Of a DNA stretch of 64,000 bases, positions 27,691 through 37,900 are shown piece after piece. The position numbers and the translations under genes were made by a program. Below the pieces are notes generated by a model that did no database searches, was not told where the DNA came from, and saw only the letters and a list, made by a program, of their open reading frames with translations. This DNA is from Dyella amyloliquefaciens. Its GTDB lineage: Bacteria; Pseudomonadota; Gammaproteobacteria; Xanthomonadales; Rhodanobacteraceae. The stretch's first letter is position 1, and each line of letters starts with the position of its first letter. The stretch is from assembly GCF_004296575.1 (NCBI RefSeq), contig NZ_SAYT01000008.1, forward strand, positions 1-64,000. The letters run 5' to 3'.

Positions 27691-28770
27691 TTGAAGAAGA
27701 CAGGCAGGAAGTCGGTTCGCCGCAAGGGGGCCGCGGTAACCATCGACGACGTGGCCGCACTGGCGAAAGTCTCGGCCATGACGGTATCGCGTGTCGTCAA
27801 CGGCCACAGCAAGGTGCGCGACGCCACGCGTGAACGGGTGATGGCAGCGGTGCGCGAACTGGGCTACATCCCCAATCTCGCGGCCAGCTCTCTGGCCGCG
27901 GCGCAGGACGCGCGTATCGCGCTGATCTACACCAACCCCAGCGCCGGCTACCTGCGCGAACTGCTGCTCGGTGCGCTGCGCGGCTCCGCGCGCACCGCGG
28001 CCCAGCTGGTCATCGACGACTGGGACGAACTCGGCGCCGGCGGCGAACGCAAGGCCGCGCGGACGCTGGCCAAGAGCGTGGCCGGCGTGATCCTGCCGCC
28101 ACCGCTGTGCGAATCGAAGGTGGTGATCGAGGAACTGGTCAACGCCGGCGTGCCGGTGGTGGCGATCGCCTCGGGCCGCTTCAACCACGACATCTCCAGC
28201 GTACGCATCGACGACCACCTCGCCAGCAAGGAGGTCACCGAGCACCTGATCCGCATGGGCCATGCGCGCATCGCCTTCATCAAGGGCCACCCGAACCAGA
28301 CCGCCAGCGCACGCCGCTTCGAGGGCTACCAGGCGGCGCTGAAGGACGCCGGCATCGCGTATGACGCCAGCCTGGTGCAGCAGGGCTACTTCACCTATCG
28401 CTCCGGGCTGGAGGCGGTGGAAAAACTGCTGTCGCTGCGCAAGGCGCCCACCGCGATCTTCGCCAGCAACGACGACATGGCGGCCGCGGCGATCTCGGTG
28501 GCGCATCGCCGGGGGCTGGACGTGCCGCGCGATGTCTCCATCGTCGGCTTCGACGATACCTCGGCCGCCACCACCGTCTGGCCGGAGCTGTCCACCGTGC
28601 GCCAGCCGATCGCCAGCATGGCCGACTCGGCGATCGACATCCTGCAGCGCGCGATCCGCCGCAAGGATACCGAGACGAAGGTGGTGGTCGATCATGTGGT
28701 CGCCCATCAGCTGATCAAGCGCGATTCCGTAGCGCCACCGGTGGGTGCCGGCACCAAGCCCAGGGGCTGA
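27691..28770 (+). CDS. LacI-family transcriptional regulator
   Basis: A 359-residue LacI-type repressor: helix-turn-helix near residues 16-40 (TIDDVAALAKVSAMTVSRVVNG), then a periplasmic-binding-like effector domain ending around PVGAG. A TTG start at 27691 is preferred because GAGGAAAA lies 7 bases before it; the GTG at 27643 lacks a ribosome site. It is divergent from the GH67 operon. The LacI-type operators at 9340, 9493, 27569 and 33272 make it the best candidate for the regulon repressor. The inducer is unknown: xylose, xylobiose and glucuronate pathway intermediates are all possible. Confidence 0.93.
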   Translation: MKKTGRKSVRRKGAAVTIDDVAALAKVSAMTVSRVVNGHSKVRDATRERVMAAVRELGYIPNLAASSLAAAQDARIALIYTNPSAGYLRELLLGALRGSARTAAQLVIDDWDELGAGGERKAARTLAKSVAGVILPPPLCESKVVIEELVNAGVPVVAIASGRFNHDISSVRIDDHLASKEVTEHLIRMGHARIAFIKGHPNQTASARRFEGYQAALKDAGIAYDASLVQQGYFTYRSGLEAVEKLLSLRKAPTAIFASNDDMAAAAISVAHRRGLDVPRDVSIVGFDDTSAATTVWPELSTVRQPIASMADSAIDILQRAIRRKDTETKVVVDHVVAHQLIKRDSVAPPVGAGTKPRG

Positions 28771-28807
28771 GCGCCGGCAACGGGGGAGGCTGGCGCCACG
28801 CACCACG

Positions 28808-30241
28808 CTAGCCCTCCATCTGTTCCAGTTCCTTGCCGCGCGTCTCGTGCACGCAGCGCAGCACGAATACCGCGGAGATCGCGGCTGCCACGGCGTAGAT
28901 GCCGTAGGCGCCGGCAAGGCCGATGCTGGCCAGCAGGATCGGGAAGGTCACGGTGATGGCGAAGTTGGAGGTCCACTGCGCCGCGCCGGCCACCGCCAGA
29001 CCCGAGCCGCGGATCTGGTTGGGGAACATCTCGCCCAGCATCACCCACATCACCGGGCCCCACGACATGTTGAAGAACGCCACGTAGACGTTGGCCGCCA
29101 CCAGCGCGAGCGTGCCCATGGCCGGCGGGAGCGCCAGCTTGCCGCTGGCATCGAGGCCGGCATGCGCGAACGCGAAGGTGACCAGCGCAAGCGACACCGT
29201 CATGCCCACCGAGCCGATCCACAGCAATGGCTTGCGGCCCACGCGGTCGATCAGCATCACCGCGACCAGACAGGCGCCGATGCTGAGCGCGCCGGAGAAC
29301 ACGTTGATCAGCAGTGCGTCGTTTTCGGAGAAGCCCACGGCCTGCCACAACACCGCGCCGTAGTAGAACACCACGTTGATGCCCACCAGCTGCTGGAAGG
29401 TGGCCAGGCCGATGCCCACCCATACGATGCGCCGCATGCGGCCACTGGTCTTGTCGATAAGGTCGGACAGCTTCGGGCGATGCCGATCCTGCGACAGCGA
29501 CGCGCCGATCTCGGCCAGCGTCGTGTCGGCCGCCCGTTCGCCATACAGGCGTGCCAGCACGGCGCGGGCTTCGCTGTCGCGTTTGCGCACCACCAGGAAG
29601 CGGGGACTCTCGGGGATGAACAGCAGCGACACCAGGAACAACGAGGACGGCAGTACCTGCATCCAGAACATCCAGCGCCATGCATCCTGATTCAGCCAGA
29701 GTACGCCGGTGGATGCACCCGCCGCCTTGGCCAGCAGGAAGTTGCTGAGGAAGGCGCTGAACAGGCCGCTGATGATGGCGATCTGCTGCACGGTGGCGAG
29801 CCTGCCGCGATAGCGCGCCGGCGCGACCTCCGCGATGTAGGCCGGTGCGATCACGCTGGCCGCGCCGACGGCGAAGCCACCCATGATGCGCGCCATCACG
29901 AACAAGGTGGCGTCATGCGCCGCGCCAGCGCCCAGCGCCGACAGCAGGAACAACACCGCCGAGATGATGAGCACCGAGCGGCGCCCCCAGACATCGGCCA
30001 CGCGACCGGCGAAGAATGCGCCGAGTGCGCAGCCGAGCAGCATCGACGCCACTTCGAAGCCGATCTGGGCCGAGGTGGACTGGAAGGCCTGCTTGATGCC
30101 GTCCACCGTGCCGTTGATGACGCCGCTGTCGAACCCGAACAGGAAGCCGCCGAGCGTGGCGACGCAACTGATCTGGACGATGAGTCGGGTGTTTTCCGCG
30201 CTGACCGTGCCTGGTGCGCTATCGAGCGTTACGCTGTTCAT
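28808..30241 (-). CDS. MFS sugar porter (xylose:H+ symporter type)
   Basis: A 477-residue sugar-porter family permease with twelve expected membrane segments. Family signatures are FGFDSGVINGTVDG in helix 1, DVWGRRSVLI, PESPRFLVVRKR after helix 6 and DRVGRKPLL. It lies downstream of xylA on the same strand, so D-xylose is the probable cargo. A hairpin at 30279-30312 separates it from xylA. Its symbol is left open because arabinose and glucose porters share these motifs. Confidence 0.88.
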   Translation of the reverse strand: MNSVTLDSAPGTVSAENTRLIVQISCVATLGGFLFGFDSGVINGTVDGIKQAFQSTSAQIGFEVASMLLGCALGAFFAGRVADVWGRRSVLIISAVLFLLSALGAGAAHDATLFVMARIMGGFAVGAASVIAPAYIAEVAPARYRGRLATVQQIAIISGLFSAFLSNFLLAKAAGASTGVLWLNQDAWRWMFWMQVLPSSLFLVSLLFIPESPRFLVVRKRDSEARAVLARLYGERAADTTLAEIGASLSQDRHRPKLSDLIDKTSGRMRRIVWVGIGLATFQQLVGINVVFYYGAVLWQAVGFSENDALLINVFSGALSIGACLVAVMLIDRVGRKPLLWIGSVGMTVSLALVTFAFAHAGLDASGKLALPPAMGTLALVAANVYVAFFNMSWGPVMWVMLGEMFPNQIRGSGLAVAGAAQWTSNFAITVTFPILLASIGLAGAYGIYAVAAAISAVFVLRCVHETRGKELEQMEG

Positions 30242-30278
30242 GCCGTCGGTGTCTCATGTCGTATTTCCGGCTCCCCAA

Positions 30279-30312
30279 GTCGGCAAGGCACGTCCCCGTG
30301 CACCTTGCCGAC
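30279..30312 (-). repeat. intercistronic hairpin between xylA and the sugar porter
   Basis: Ten-base perfect arms (30279-30288 with 30303-30312), extended by an inner CACG/CGTG pairing across a two-base bulge. It lies about 40 bases after the xylA stop and 40 before the porter start. No T-run follows, so attenuation or mRNA 3'-end stabilisation is more likely than full termination. Confidence 0.6.
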
Positions 30313-30350
30313 CACTCAGATCAGACCCGCGGGCATGACCCGCGATGCCG

Positions 30351-31688
30351 TCAGCGCAGCAGGTACTGGTTGATCAGGTTCTCGTAGCGCTCCTGCTTGC
30401 CGCTGCGCTTGGCCGGCTCACCGGCTTTCACGGCCAGCGCGTGCAGGTCGGCCAGGCTGAGCTTGCCCTGGGCGAAATCGCGCCCCGCGCCATGGTCGAA
30501 GCTGGCGTAGCGCTCCGCGCGCCACTGCTCCAGCGGCGACTGCGTGAGCAGCGCGTGCGCCACTTCCAGGCCGCGCGCAAACGCATCCATGCCGCCGATG
30601 TGGGCGATGAACAGATCATCCGCGTCGGTGGATTCGCGACGCACCTTCGCATCGAAATTGAGGCCGCCCGGAGCGAGCCCGCCCTGGCGCAGCACCACCA
30701 GCATGGCGCCCACGGTGTCGTACAGGTCGGACGGGAACTGGTCGGTGTCCCAGCCGTTCTGCGCATTGCCGCGGTTGGCGTCGATGCTGCCAAGCAGGCC
30801 GTGATCGGAAGCCACCTGCAGGTCGTGCTCGAAGGTGTGGCCCGACAGCGTGGCGTGGTTCGCTTCGATGTTGAGCTTGAAGTCCTTCTCCAGGCCGTGC
30901 TGCTGCAGGAAGCCCGCAACCGTCGCCGAATCAAAGTCGTACTGGTGCTTCATCGGCTCCATCGGCTTGGGCTCGATCAGGAAGTTGCCCTTGAAGCCGA
31001 TGCTGCGACCGTAATCGCGCGCCATGGTGAGGAAACGCGCAAAGTGCTCGAGCTCACGCTTCATCTGCGTGTTGTGCAGCGAGGCGTAGCCTTCGCGGCC
31101 ACCCCAGAACACGTAGTTGCTGCCGCCCAGTTCCACGGTGGCATCCAGCGCCGCCTTGATCTGCACGCCCGCGCGGGCCACCACGGCAAAATCCGGATTG
31201 GTCGCCGCACCGTTCATGTAGCGCGGATGGCTGAACAGGTTCGCCGTACCCCACAGCAGCTTGATGCCGGTGGCCTGCTGACGCTCCTTGGCGAGCGCGA
31301 CCATGTGCTTGAGGTTCTTCTCGTACTCGCCCACGTCATCGGCGTCGGGCGCCATGTCGATGTCGTGGAAGCAGTAGTAGGGCACGCCGAGCTTGGTGAA
31401 GAACTCGAACGCGGCGTCCATCTTCGCCTCGGCGCGCGCGATCGGCGTGCCTTCCGCATCCCACGGGTAATTGCGCGTGCCCGGACCGAACGGATCGTGG
31501 CCGGCGTTGCAGAAGCTGTGCCAGTAGCACACCGCGAAACGCAGGTGCTCGGCCATGGTCTTGTCGCCGATCTTCTTGTTGGCGTCGTAGTGCTTGAACG
31601 CCAGCGGATTGTCCGAACCCAGCCCCTCGAACGGGACACGGCCGATGCCGGGGAAGAATTCACGCTTGCCGATGAAGGGGGTGCTCAT
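30351..31688 (-). CDS. xylA: xylose isomerase
   Basis: A 445-residue class II xylose isomerase, which converts D-xylose to D-xylulose using two divalent metals. The N-terminal GIGRVPFEG and LAFKHYD segments, the catalytic His in [11 protein letters not shown] and the metal-binding region [18 protein letters not shown] are intact. It is the middle gene of xylB-xylA-porter, 51 bases after xylB, and is probably expressed from the xyl-box-controlled promoter upstream of xylB. Confidence 0.97.
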   Translation of the reverse strand: MSTPFIGKREFFPGIGRVPFEGLGSDNPLAFKHYDANKKIGDKTMAEHLRFAVCYWHSFCNAGHDPFGPGTRNYPWDAEGTPIARAEAKMDAAFEFFTKLGVPYYCFHDIDMAPDADDVGEYEKNLKHMVALAKERQQATGIKLLWGTANLFSHPRYMNGAATNPDFAVVARAGVQIKAALDATVELGGSNYVFWGGREGYASLHNTQMKRELEHFARFLTMARDYGRSIGFKGNFLIEPKPMEPMKHQYDFDSATVAGFLQQHGLEKDFKLNIEANHATLSGHTFEHDLQVASDHGLLGSIDANRGNAQNGWDTDQFPSDLYDTVGAMLVVLRQGGLAPGGLNFDAKVRRESTDADDLFIAHIGGMDAFARGLEVAHALLTQSPLEQWRAERYASFDHGAGRDFAQGKLSLADLHALAVKAGEPAKRSGKQERYENLINQYLLR

Positions 31689-31739
31689 GATCTTGTGGTC
31701 CTGGTCGAGGATGGATGAGGCAACAGGCTGGGCGGGGCG

Positions 31740-33251
31740 TCAGGCGATGCCCGCCGGGTGACTGGCGTAGAAGGTCTTGGCGCCATCGAGATGGCGCAGG
31801 AACTGCTGGTACGACGCCTGGTAGGCGGGGATGTTCTTGCCGTCCGGGCGCGTGGAAAGTCCGGGGGCGATCAGTACGTGCTCGCGGGCCATCGCGGCGA
31901 GGTCGGCATCGCGGTCGAGCGCGCGCTCCTGTGCCCACAGCGCCTGCAGCGCGGCGCCGAAGGCGGCGCCTTCCGCCTGCAGCGGCACTTCCACCGGCAG
32001 CTCGAACACGTCGGCGATCATCTGGCGCCACGCCGCGCTGTGGCTGCCGCCGCCGGTGAGGCGGATCGCGTCGAAGCGCAGGCCGGCGGCCAGCAGCGCG
32101 TCGTAGCCGTTGCGCAGCGCATAGGTCGCGCCTTCCATCGCGGCGCGATAGATGTTGCCACGCGTGAAGTTGCCCAGGTCCATGCCCTGCAGGCTTCCGC
32201 GCGCATGCGGCAGGTCCGGCGTGCGCTCGCCGTTGAAGAACGGCAGCATCACCAGGCCCGCGGCGCCCGGCGAGGTGCCCACCATCACGGCATCACCGTC
32301 ACGCGTGCTGAAACCGAAGGCCTTGGCCACGCCTTCGGTGGCGATCGTGCAGTTCATGGTGCAGATCAGCGGCAGCCAGCCGCCGGTCGACGAACAGAAC
32401 GCGGCCCAGCCGGCGCCGTCATCCACGACGGGATGGTCGGCAAACGCGAACAGCGTGCCCGAGGTGCCCAGGCTCATGCTGAGCACGCCCGGCTCCACGT
32501 TGCCGGTGCCGATCGCCGCCATCATGTTGTCGCCGCCACCGGCGGACACGCGCACCGAACGCGACAAGCCGAGCTCGTCAGCAATCGCGGGCGCGATCGG
32601 GAAGCTCGCGTCCGCTTGCACCAGCGGCGGCAGGCACGCGGCCAGGTCGCGGCCCGCGTCGGTGGCCGCCAGCAGCTCGGGCGACCATTGGCGCGTGCGC
32701 ACGTCCAGCCAGCCGGTGCCGGAGGCGTCGCCGTATTCCATCCAGCGCTCGCCGGTGAGCCAGAAATTCACGTAGTCGTGCGGCAACAGGATCGTCGCCA
32801 GCTGCGCATAGACATCGGGCCGATGCTTGCGCGTCCAGGGCAGCTTGGACGCCGTGTAGCCGGCCAGGATCGGATTGCCCGCCAGTTCGACGCAGCATCC
32901 GGGGCCACCGGCCGCGCCCATGATTTCGTCGCATTCGCGCTGCGTGCTGGTGTCGCACCACAGCTTCGCCGGCGCCAGCACCTTGCCCGCCGCATCCAGC
33001 GGCACGAAACCGTGCTGCTGGCCGGACACGCCGATCGCGCTCACGCGCGCGCGCGACGCGGGATCCAGTTTGGCGAAGCAGGCGCGGATCGCATCGATCC
33101 ACCACTGGGCCTGCTGCTCGCGACTGCCGTCATCGCCGGCGATCAGCTCCAGTGGATGGCCATGGGTGGAAACCACGCGACGCGCGGCCGCGTCGTATGC
33201 GACCAGCTTGACGCTCTGGGTACCGACATCGAGTCCAACCACAAGGCTCAT
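31740..33251 (-). CDS. xylB: xylulokinase
   Basis: A 503-residue FGGY-family kinase that phosphorylates D-xylulose to xylulose 5-phosphate for the pentose phosphate route. The N-terminal VVGLDVGTQSVKLV phosphate loop, SGQQHGFVPLD with the substrate-contacting region, and the C-terminal LTGGGSHSAAWRQM ATP-binding segment are present. It is first gene of its operon, and an exact xyl-box lies 20 bases before its ATG in the presumed leader. No strong ribosome site is visible. Confidence 0.96.
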   Translation of the reverse strand: MSLVVGLDVGTQSVKLVAYDAAARRVVSTHGHPLELIAGDDGSREQQAQWWIDAIRACFAKLDPASRARVSAIGVSGQQHGFVPLDAAGKVLAPAKLWCDTSTQRECDEIMGAAGGPGCCVELAGNPILAGYTASKLPWTRKHRPDVYAQLATILLPHDYVNFWLTGERWMEYGDASGTGWLDVRTRQWSPELLAATDAGRDLAACLPPLVQADASFPIAPAIADELGLSRSVRVSAGGGDNMMAAIGTGNVEPGVLSMSLGTSGTLFAFADHPVVDDGAGWAAFCSSTGGWLPLICTMNCTIATEGVAKAFGFSTRDGDAVMVGTSPGAAGLVMLPFFNGERTPDLPHARGSLQGMDLGNFTRGNIYRAAMEGATYALRNGYDALLAAGLRFDAIRLTGGGSHSAAWRQMIADVFELPVEVPLQAEGAAFGAALQALWAQERALDRDADLAAMAREHVLIAPGLSTRPDGKNIPAYQASYQQFLRHLDGAKTFYASHPAGIA

Positions 33252-33727
33252 ACGTTTTCAGGGGTCCGAAATGTTAGCGCTACCATGAATCGGTCTAATA
33301 AAACCCCCGATCCATTCCGCAGCGCCTGGAACGGCCCTGCCACCGGAAGGGGGGTGAACGCTGCAGACTGTACTAGCGCTTTGCGGAAATGCCATGCCGC
33401 AATGCAAAAAAGCCGAAAAAGCGGTGTTCGGGCACGGCGCCCGCGGCGCCTGGATGACCGTTCCGGCAGCCACGGGGCCAGGCACCCCCCATCGGCGACC
33501 GGCGGGGCCGATCGCGCCGGCAGGAGCGAAACGACCGGGTTTCCCCTGCCGCGATCCGCGCAGCGGGCCGTCCGCCGCGGCACGATCGAACGGCAGTATA
33601 GACGTCCGAGTGGCGACATCGACGACGTGCACCGACACGCCGGCACCCGGATGATGCAGCGCAGCGTGTCGCGGGAAATTCAAGACGCTACCTTCCGGCG
33701 TCTGTGCCCATCGCCAAGGGTTGACGG
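33252..33727. promoter_or_regulatory. divergent promoter region xylB / xylR
   Basis: A 476-base intergenic stretch. It holds an exact xyl-box at 33272-33285 near xylB. It also holds a weak TAGCGCT core at 33373-33379 and a small inverted repeat TTGCGG/CCGCAA around 33385-33406 that could be part of a XylR site. No clear promoter for xylR was found, and no gene is supported in it. Confidence 0.5.
33272..33285 (-). promoter_or_regulatory. exact xyl-box operator, xylB promoter
   Basis: TGTTAGCGCTACCA, the exact reverse complement of the published Xanthomonas xyl-box TGGTAGCGCTAACA, 20 bases upstream of the xylB ATG. The AT-rich TTTTATTAG just upstream on the minus strand could contain the -10 box, which would place the operator at or just past the transcription start. 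Confidence 0.85.
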
Positions 33728-34894
33728 ATGCTGCCCCATCGCGTCGCACTGCTCTTCAATGCAAACAAGGTCTACGACCGGCAGGTCATCGCAGGCATCG
33801 GGGAATACCTCACGTTTACCCGCGTGAAGTGGGACCTCTTCATGGAAGAGGACTTCCGCTGTCGCACCCTGGGCATCCGCCAGTGGCGGGGCGACGGCAT
33901 CATTGCCGACTTCGACGACCCGGTCGTGGCCGAGTCTGTGTCGGCGCTCCCCATTCCGGTAGTGGCCGTGGGCGGCTCGTACGCCGATGACTCGCACTAT
34001 CCGTCGGGCATTCCCTATGTCGCGACAGACAACCGCAAGCTCGTGCAGCTGGCCTACGGCCATCTGACCGAGCACGGGCTGGAACGCTTCGCATTCTTCG
34101 GCAAGCCGCCCGAGCCCGACAACCGCTGGGCCCACGAACGCGAGATGTGGTTCCGTCACCTGACCGCGGCTGACGGGCTGGAAGGTATCGTCTACCACGG
34201 CTCGTCCACCAGCGCGGGCGGCTGGGGCCGCGCGCAGCATGAGGTGGCCGAATGGATCCGCGGACTGCCCAAGCCGATAGGCATCATCGCCGCGACCGAC
34301 GCGCGGGCAAGGCAGCTGCTGCAGGCCTGCATCGTCGGCGACGTGCCGGTGCCCGAGCAGGTGGCCATCATCGGCATCGACAACGATCCCATCGTGCAGG
34401 TGCTCAGCTCCATCCGCCTCAGCTCGGTGATGCAGGGCGCCGAGGAGATGGGCCGTACGGCCGCGCAGTTGCTGCACCAGATGTTGCATGGCGGTGATTG
34501 CTCCGGGTCACGCGTGCTGGTGCCGCCGGCCGGCATCAACGTGCAGGCCAGCAGCCAGTACCAGTGCATCCGCAGCCCGCACGTGATGCGGGCGCGGCAC
34601 TACATCCGCCAGTACGCCTGCATGGGCATCAAGGCCGAGCAGGTGGCCGGCTACGTCAACGTCTCGCGCACGCTGCTGGAAGAGCACTTCAAGCGCGAGC
34701 TGAAGAAATCGGTGCACCAGGTGATCCTGGAGCACAAGCTGGAACGCGCACGCCACCTGCTGACCGACCCCGCGATGTCGCTGACCGACGTGGCCGTGCG
34801 CAGCGGCTTCACCTCGCTGCAATACATGTACGTGGTGTTCCGCCGCGAGTTCGACTGCACGCCCAAGCAGTACCAGGAACAGCTGCGGACGTAG
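33728..34894 (+). CDS. xylR: AraC-type xylose operon regulator XylR
   Basis: A 388-residue activator with the architecture of enterobacterial XylR: a LacI-like sugar-binding N-terminal domain (RVALLFNANKVYDRQVIAGI) lacking its own N-terminal helix-turn-helix, and a C-terminal AraC-type domain (about residues 285-385) with paired helices ending VAVRSGFTSLQYMYVVFRREF. Xylose binding would activate nearby promoters. It is divergent from xylB. A pathway-type XylR beside a LacI repressor with xyl-boxes implies two-layer control of the same xylose genes. Confidence 0.92.
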   Translation: MLPHRVALLFNANKVYDRQVIAGIGEYLTFTRVKWDLFMEEDFRCRTLGIRQWRGDGIIADFDDPVVAESVSALPIPVVAVGGSYADDSHYPSGIPYVATDNRKLVQLAYGHLTEHGLERFAFFGKPPEPDNRWAHEREMWFRHLTAADGLEGIVYHGSSTSAGGWGRAQHEVAEWIRGLPKPIGIIAATDARARQLLQACIVGDVPVPEQVAIIGIDNDPIVQVLSSIRLSSVMQGAEEMGRTAAQLLHQMLHGGDCSGSRVLVPPAGINVQASSQYQCIRSPHVMRARHYIRQYACMGIKAEQVAGYVNVSRTLLEEHFKRELKKSVHQVILEHKLERARHLLTDPAMSLTDVAVRSGFTSLQYMYVVFRREFDCTPKQYQEQLRT

Positions 34895-34910
34895 ACCGCA
34901 AAGTCGCCAC

Positions 34911-34952
34911 GTCCGCTGCCAGCATGCACGGGAGGGCATGACGGCAGCGGAC
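34911..34952. terminator. hairpin between convergent xylR and TonB receptor
   Basis: A 10-base-pair perfect outer stem (34911-34920 with 34943-34952) continues after a small internal loop into CATGC/GCATG inner pairing, giving a long two-part stem. It fills the gap between converging genes and probably ends both transcripts, although T-runs are weak. Confidence 0.6.
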
Positions 34953-34982
34953 GCGGACTTGCCTACGGGACCGTGAAGCCCG

Positions 34983-37900
34983 TCAGAACGTGGCGCGGAA
35001 CACCAGTTCGTAGCGGCGGTCGTTCTCGAAGATCGCACGGGTGTACAGCTTCGGATCCACCACGCCATCGACGTAGGTAGCCGGGCCCATCAGCACGCGC
35101 GTGGTCGAGTTGGTGAGGTTGTTCATCTGCAGGCCGACCTGCATGTTCTTGTTGATGTGGTAGAACACCGAGGCGTCGAGCTGGCCGTAGGCGTCGTTCC
35201 ACATCGGCAGGTAGGTATCGCCCGAATCCTCCGCCGTGATCAGGTAGCGGCTGCGCCACGACCACGCCACGCGGGCCGACCAGTTGGAGTACTCGTACAT
35301 GCCGATCAGGTTGTAGCTGTTCTGTGACAGGCCGGCCATCGGCAACGGCGGATTGGTGACGATGAAGTCTGCACCGCAGGAGCCGTTGGCGTGGTCGGGA
35401 TCGCAGGACGTGGTGCCGGCGATCTTGCTGCTGCGCAGGAACGTGTAGTTGGCCTGCACGCCCAGTCCCTTCCATGCCCCCGGCAGGAAGTCGAAGAACT
35501 GCGAGTAGCCCGCCTCGATGCCCTTTACGTTGCCGTTGCCGGCGTTCTGCGGACCGGTCACCGCGAAGTCCTGGCCACCGATGTTCTCGACCGTGACTTC
35601 ATTGGTGATGTAGTTCTTGATCTTCTTGTAGAACACCGTCGTGTACAGCATGCCGGTGGGCGAGAAGTACCATTCGAGCGCGGAGTCGAACTGGGTGGCC
35701 TCCAGCGGCTTCAGGTCCGGATTGCCGCCGGTGCTCGCAGTCCAGCCGGTGATGGTCGGCTCCTGTCCGGCCGGGCCGCCCCACGAAGCGCCGAGCTTCA
35801 TGTACGAGTTGAGCTGGTTGATGTCCGGGCGAGTCATCGCCTTGGAGCCGGCGAAGCGCAGCTGCAGCTGGTCGGTGAGCTTGAAGCGCACGTTCAGGCT
35901 GGGCAACAGGTTGTGGTAGCTGCCCTTGCCGGAGATCGGCACGTAGGCGCCACTGAACAGGGCCAGCTGTTCCGGCGTGAGGTTGGCGGTGCTGCCGCTG
36001 ATGTTGCTGGCGGACGGGTACTGGATGGCACCGTTCGCGCTGACGTCGGTAGTCACGTAGCGCAGGCCGATGTTGCCATCGAAGGGAACACCCAGCGCGT
36101 CGTCGTTGCCGAAGTACAGCGAGCCGTAGATGGCCTTGGTGTCTTCGTTCTGTTGGTTGTTTTCACCGGCCAGGCCCGGCACCTGTGCCTGCCAGCCACC
36201 ATCGGCCTCGATCGCGTACAGGGCCTGGATCGCCTTGCGGTAGTTGCTCACCAGCGCGGTGCTGGGGAACCACAGCGTGGTCGGCAGCTTGGCGCCACGG
36301 TAGAAGTTGGACATCGTGTACTGCTCGGACATCCACGCCGGAATCTGGTTGAACCAGTCCAGGCCGGTCGAGGTGTAACCGGACGCCTTCCAGATCTGGC
36401 TGATCGCGCCCCAGTTGTAGTTGCCGCTGGTGTTGTTGCTGGAGGCATCGCGATTGGTGGCGCGCACGCCGACGCGGGCGAACTGCAGCCAGCTGCTGTC
36501 CTGGAAGTTGTATTCCAGGTCCAGGCGACCGGTGCGCTGCACGGCGTAGTCGTATTCCAGGTGATCCATCGCCGCGCCGAGGTAATAGTTGGCGGGGTTG
36601 GCGAGATAGCTGGGATCGGCCAGCGTCAGGCTCGGCGTGCCCACCACGCTCACGTTGGCCGGCGGCATGTAGAACTGGCCGAACACCGAGAAGTCGTTCA
36701 TGTCACTGGTCGACTTCACGAACTGGAAGTCACCGCTGAGCAGGACGTGATCGTTGATGTTGTACTTGAAGCCGTTCGACCAGTCCGTGGTGCGCGTGTG
36801 CTGGTGCTGGATGCGGTTGTCCGTGTAGTAGTTCACGTAGCCGTCGGGAATGCCCATCGATGCGTCGCCACGCCACGCATTTGACGCCATGGTGCCACTC
36901 TGGAACACACCCTGTCCGTTGTAGTTGAACTGGGTGCCCGGCGCCGGCAGCACGTTGTTGTACGCGCTCTCGTTGGTCTGCACGTTGTGCTGGTCCCACT
37001 CCAGGTTGTAGTCGGAGCGGAAGAACTGCGAGTAGAACTCGAGATCGCTGGTCGGGCGCCACTGGAGCGCGCCGTACAGGCCGATGCGGCGGCGCTGCAT
37101 CTCCATTTCCAGCCAGTTGATGTCGCCGGGCACGTACACGGTGCTGGTGGGTGATCCGGCGGCGATATTCGGCGCGTAGTACGCCGTATCCGTCGCATTC
37201 GGGCGCATCACGTACGGGTTGGTCTGGATGCCGTCGTTGCGCGACGCCAGCTCCGAGTAGGAGACGTCGATCAGCGCGCCGAACTCGCCCAGGCTGTCGG
37301 TCTTCCAGCGGTTGCTGTACAGGAACGAGGCCGACGGCTTGCTCTTCTTCGCCATGTCGCCTTCGTTGATGCCGTAGGAGAAGCTGGTCACCTCGCCCGG
37401 ATTGTCGAACGGCATGCGCGTGCGCAGGTTCACCGTGCCGGCGATGCCGCCCTCGATGAGCTCCGCCGACGGGTTCTTGTACACGTCCACGCCGGCCATC
37501 AGCTCGGCCGGCACATCCTCGAAGCCCAGCGAGCGGCCGTTGTTGGCCGAGAAGCTGTCGCGGCCGTTCAACTGGCTGGCCACGTAGGGCAGGCCGCGGA
37601 TCAGCACGCCGCTGCCTTCGGAGGACGGATGATCGGGATCGTTGTCGGCGAGGAAGTGGTCCACCGTGACGCCACTGATGCGCTGCAGGGTTTCGGTCAC
37701 GCTGCGATCAGGCAGGGCATTCATGTCCGTCGCGGTGATGGAATCCACGATCTGGCTGGCGTTCTGCTTCAGCGACTGCGAGGACTCGAGGCTGGCGCGG
37801 ATGCCGGTCACGGTCACGCCGTCGAGGTTCTGCACATCCTTCTTGTCGTCGTCCTTCTTGCCGTCTTTCTTCTTGTTGGCGTCGGCCTTGGCGGCAGCCG

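Noticed and set aside
33371-33384. A possible fifth xyl-box (TACTAGCGCTTTGC)
   Set aside because: Only the TAGCGCT core is shared and the flanks do not match; chance occurrence is likely in this GC-rich DNA.
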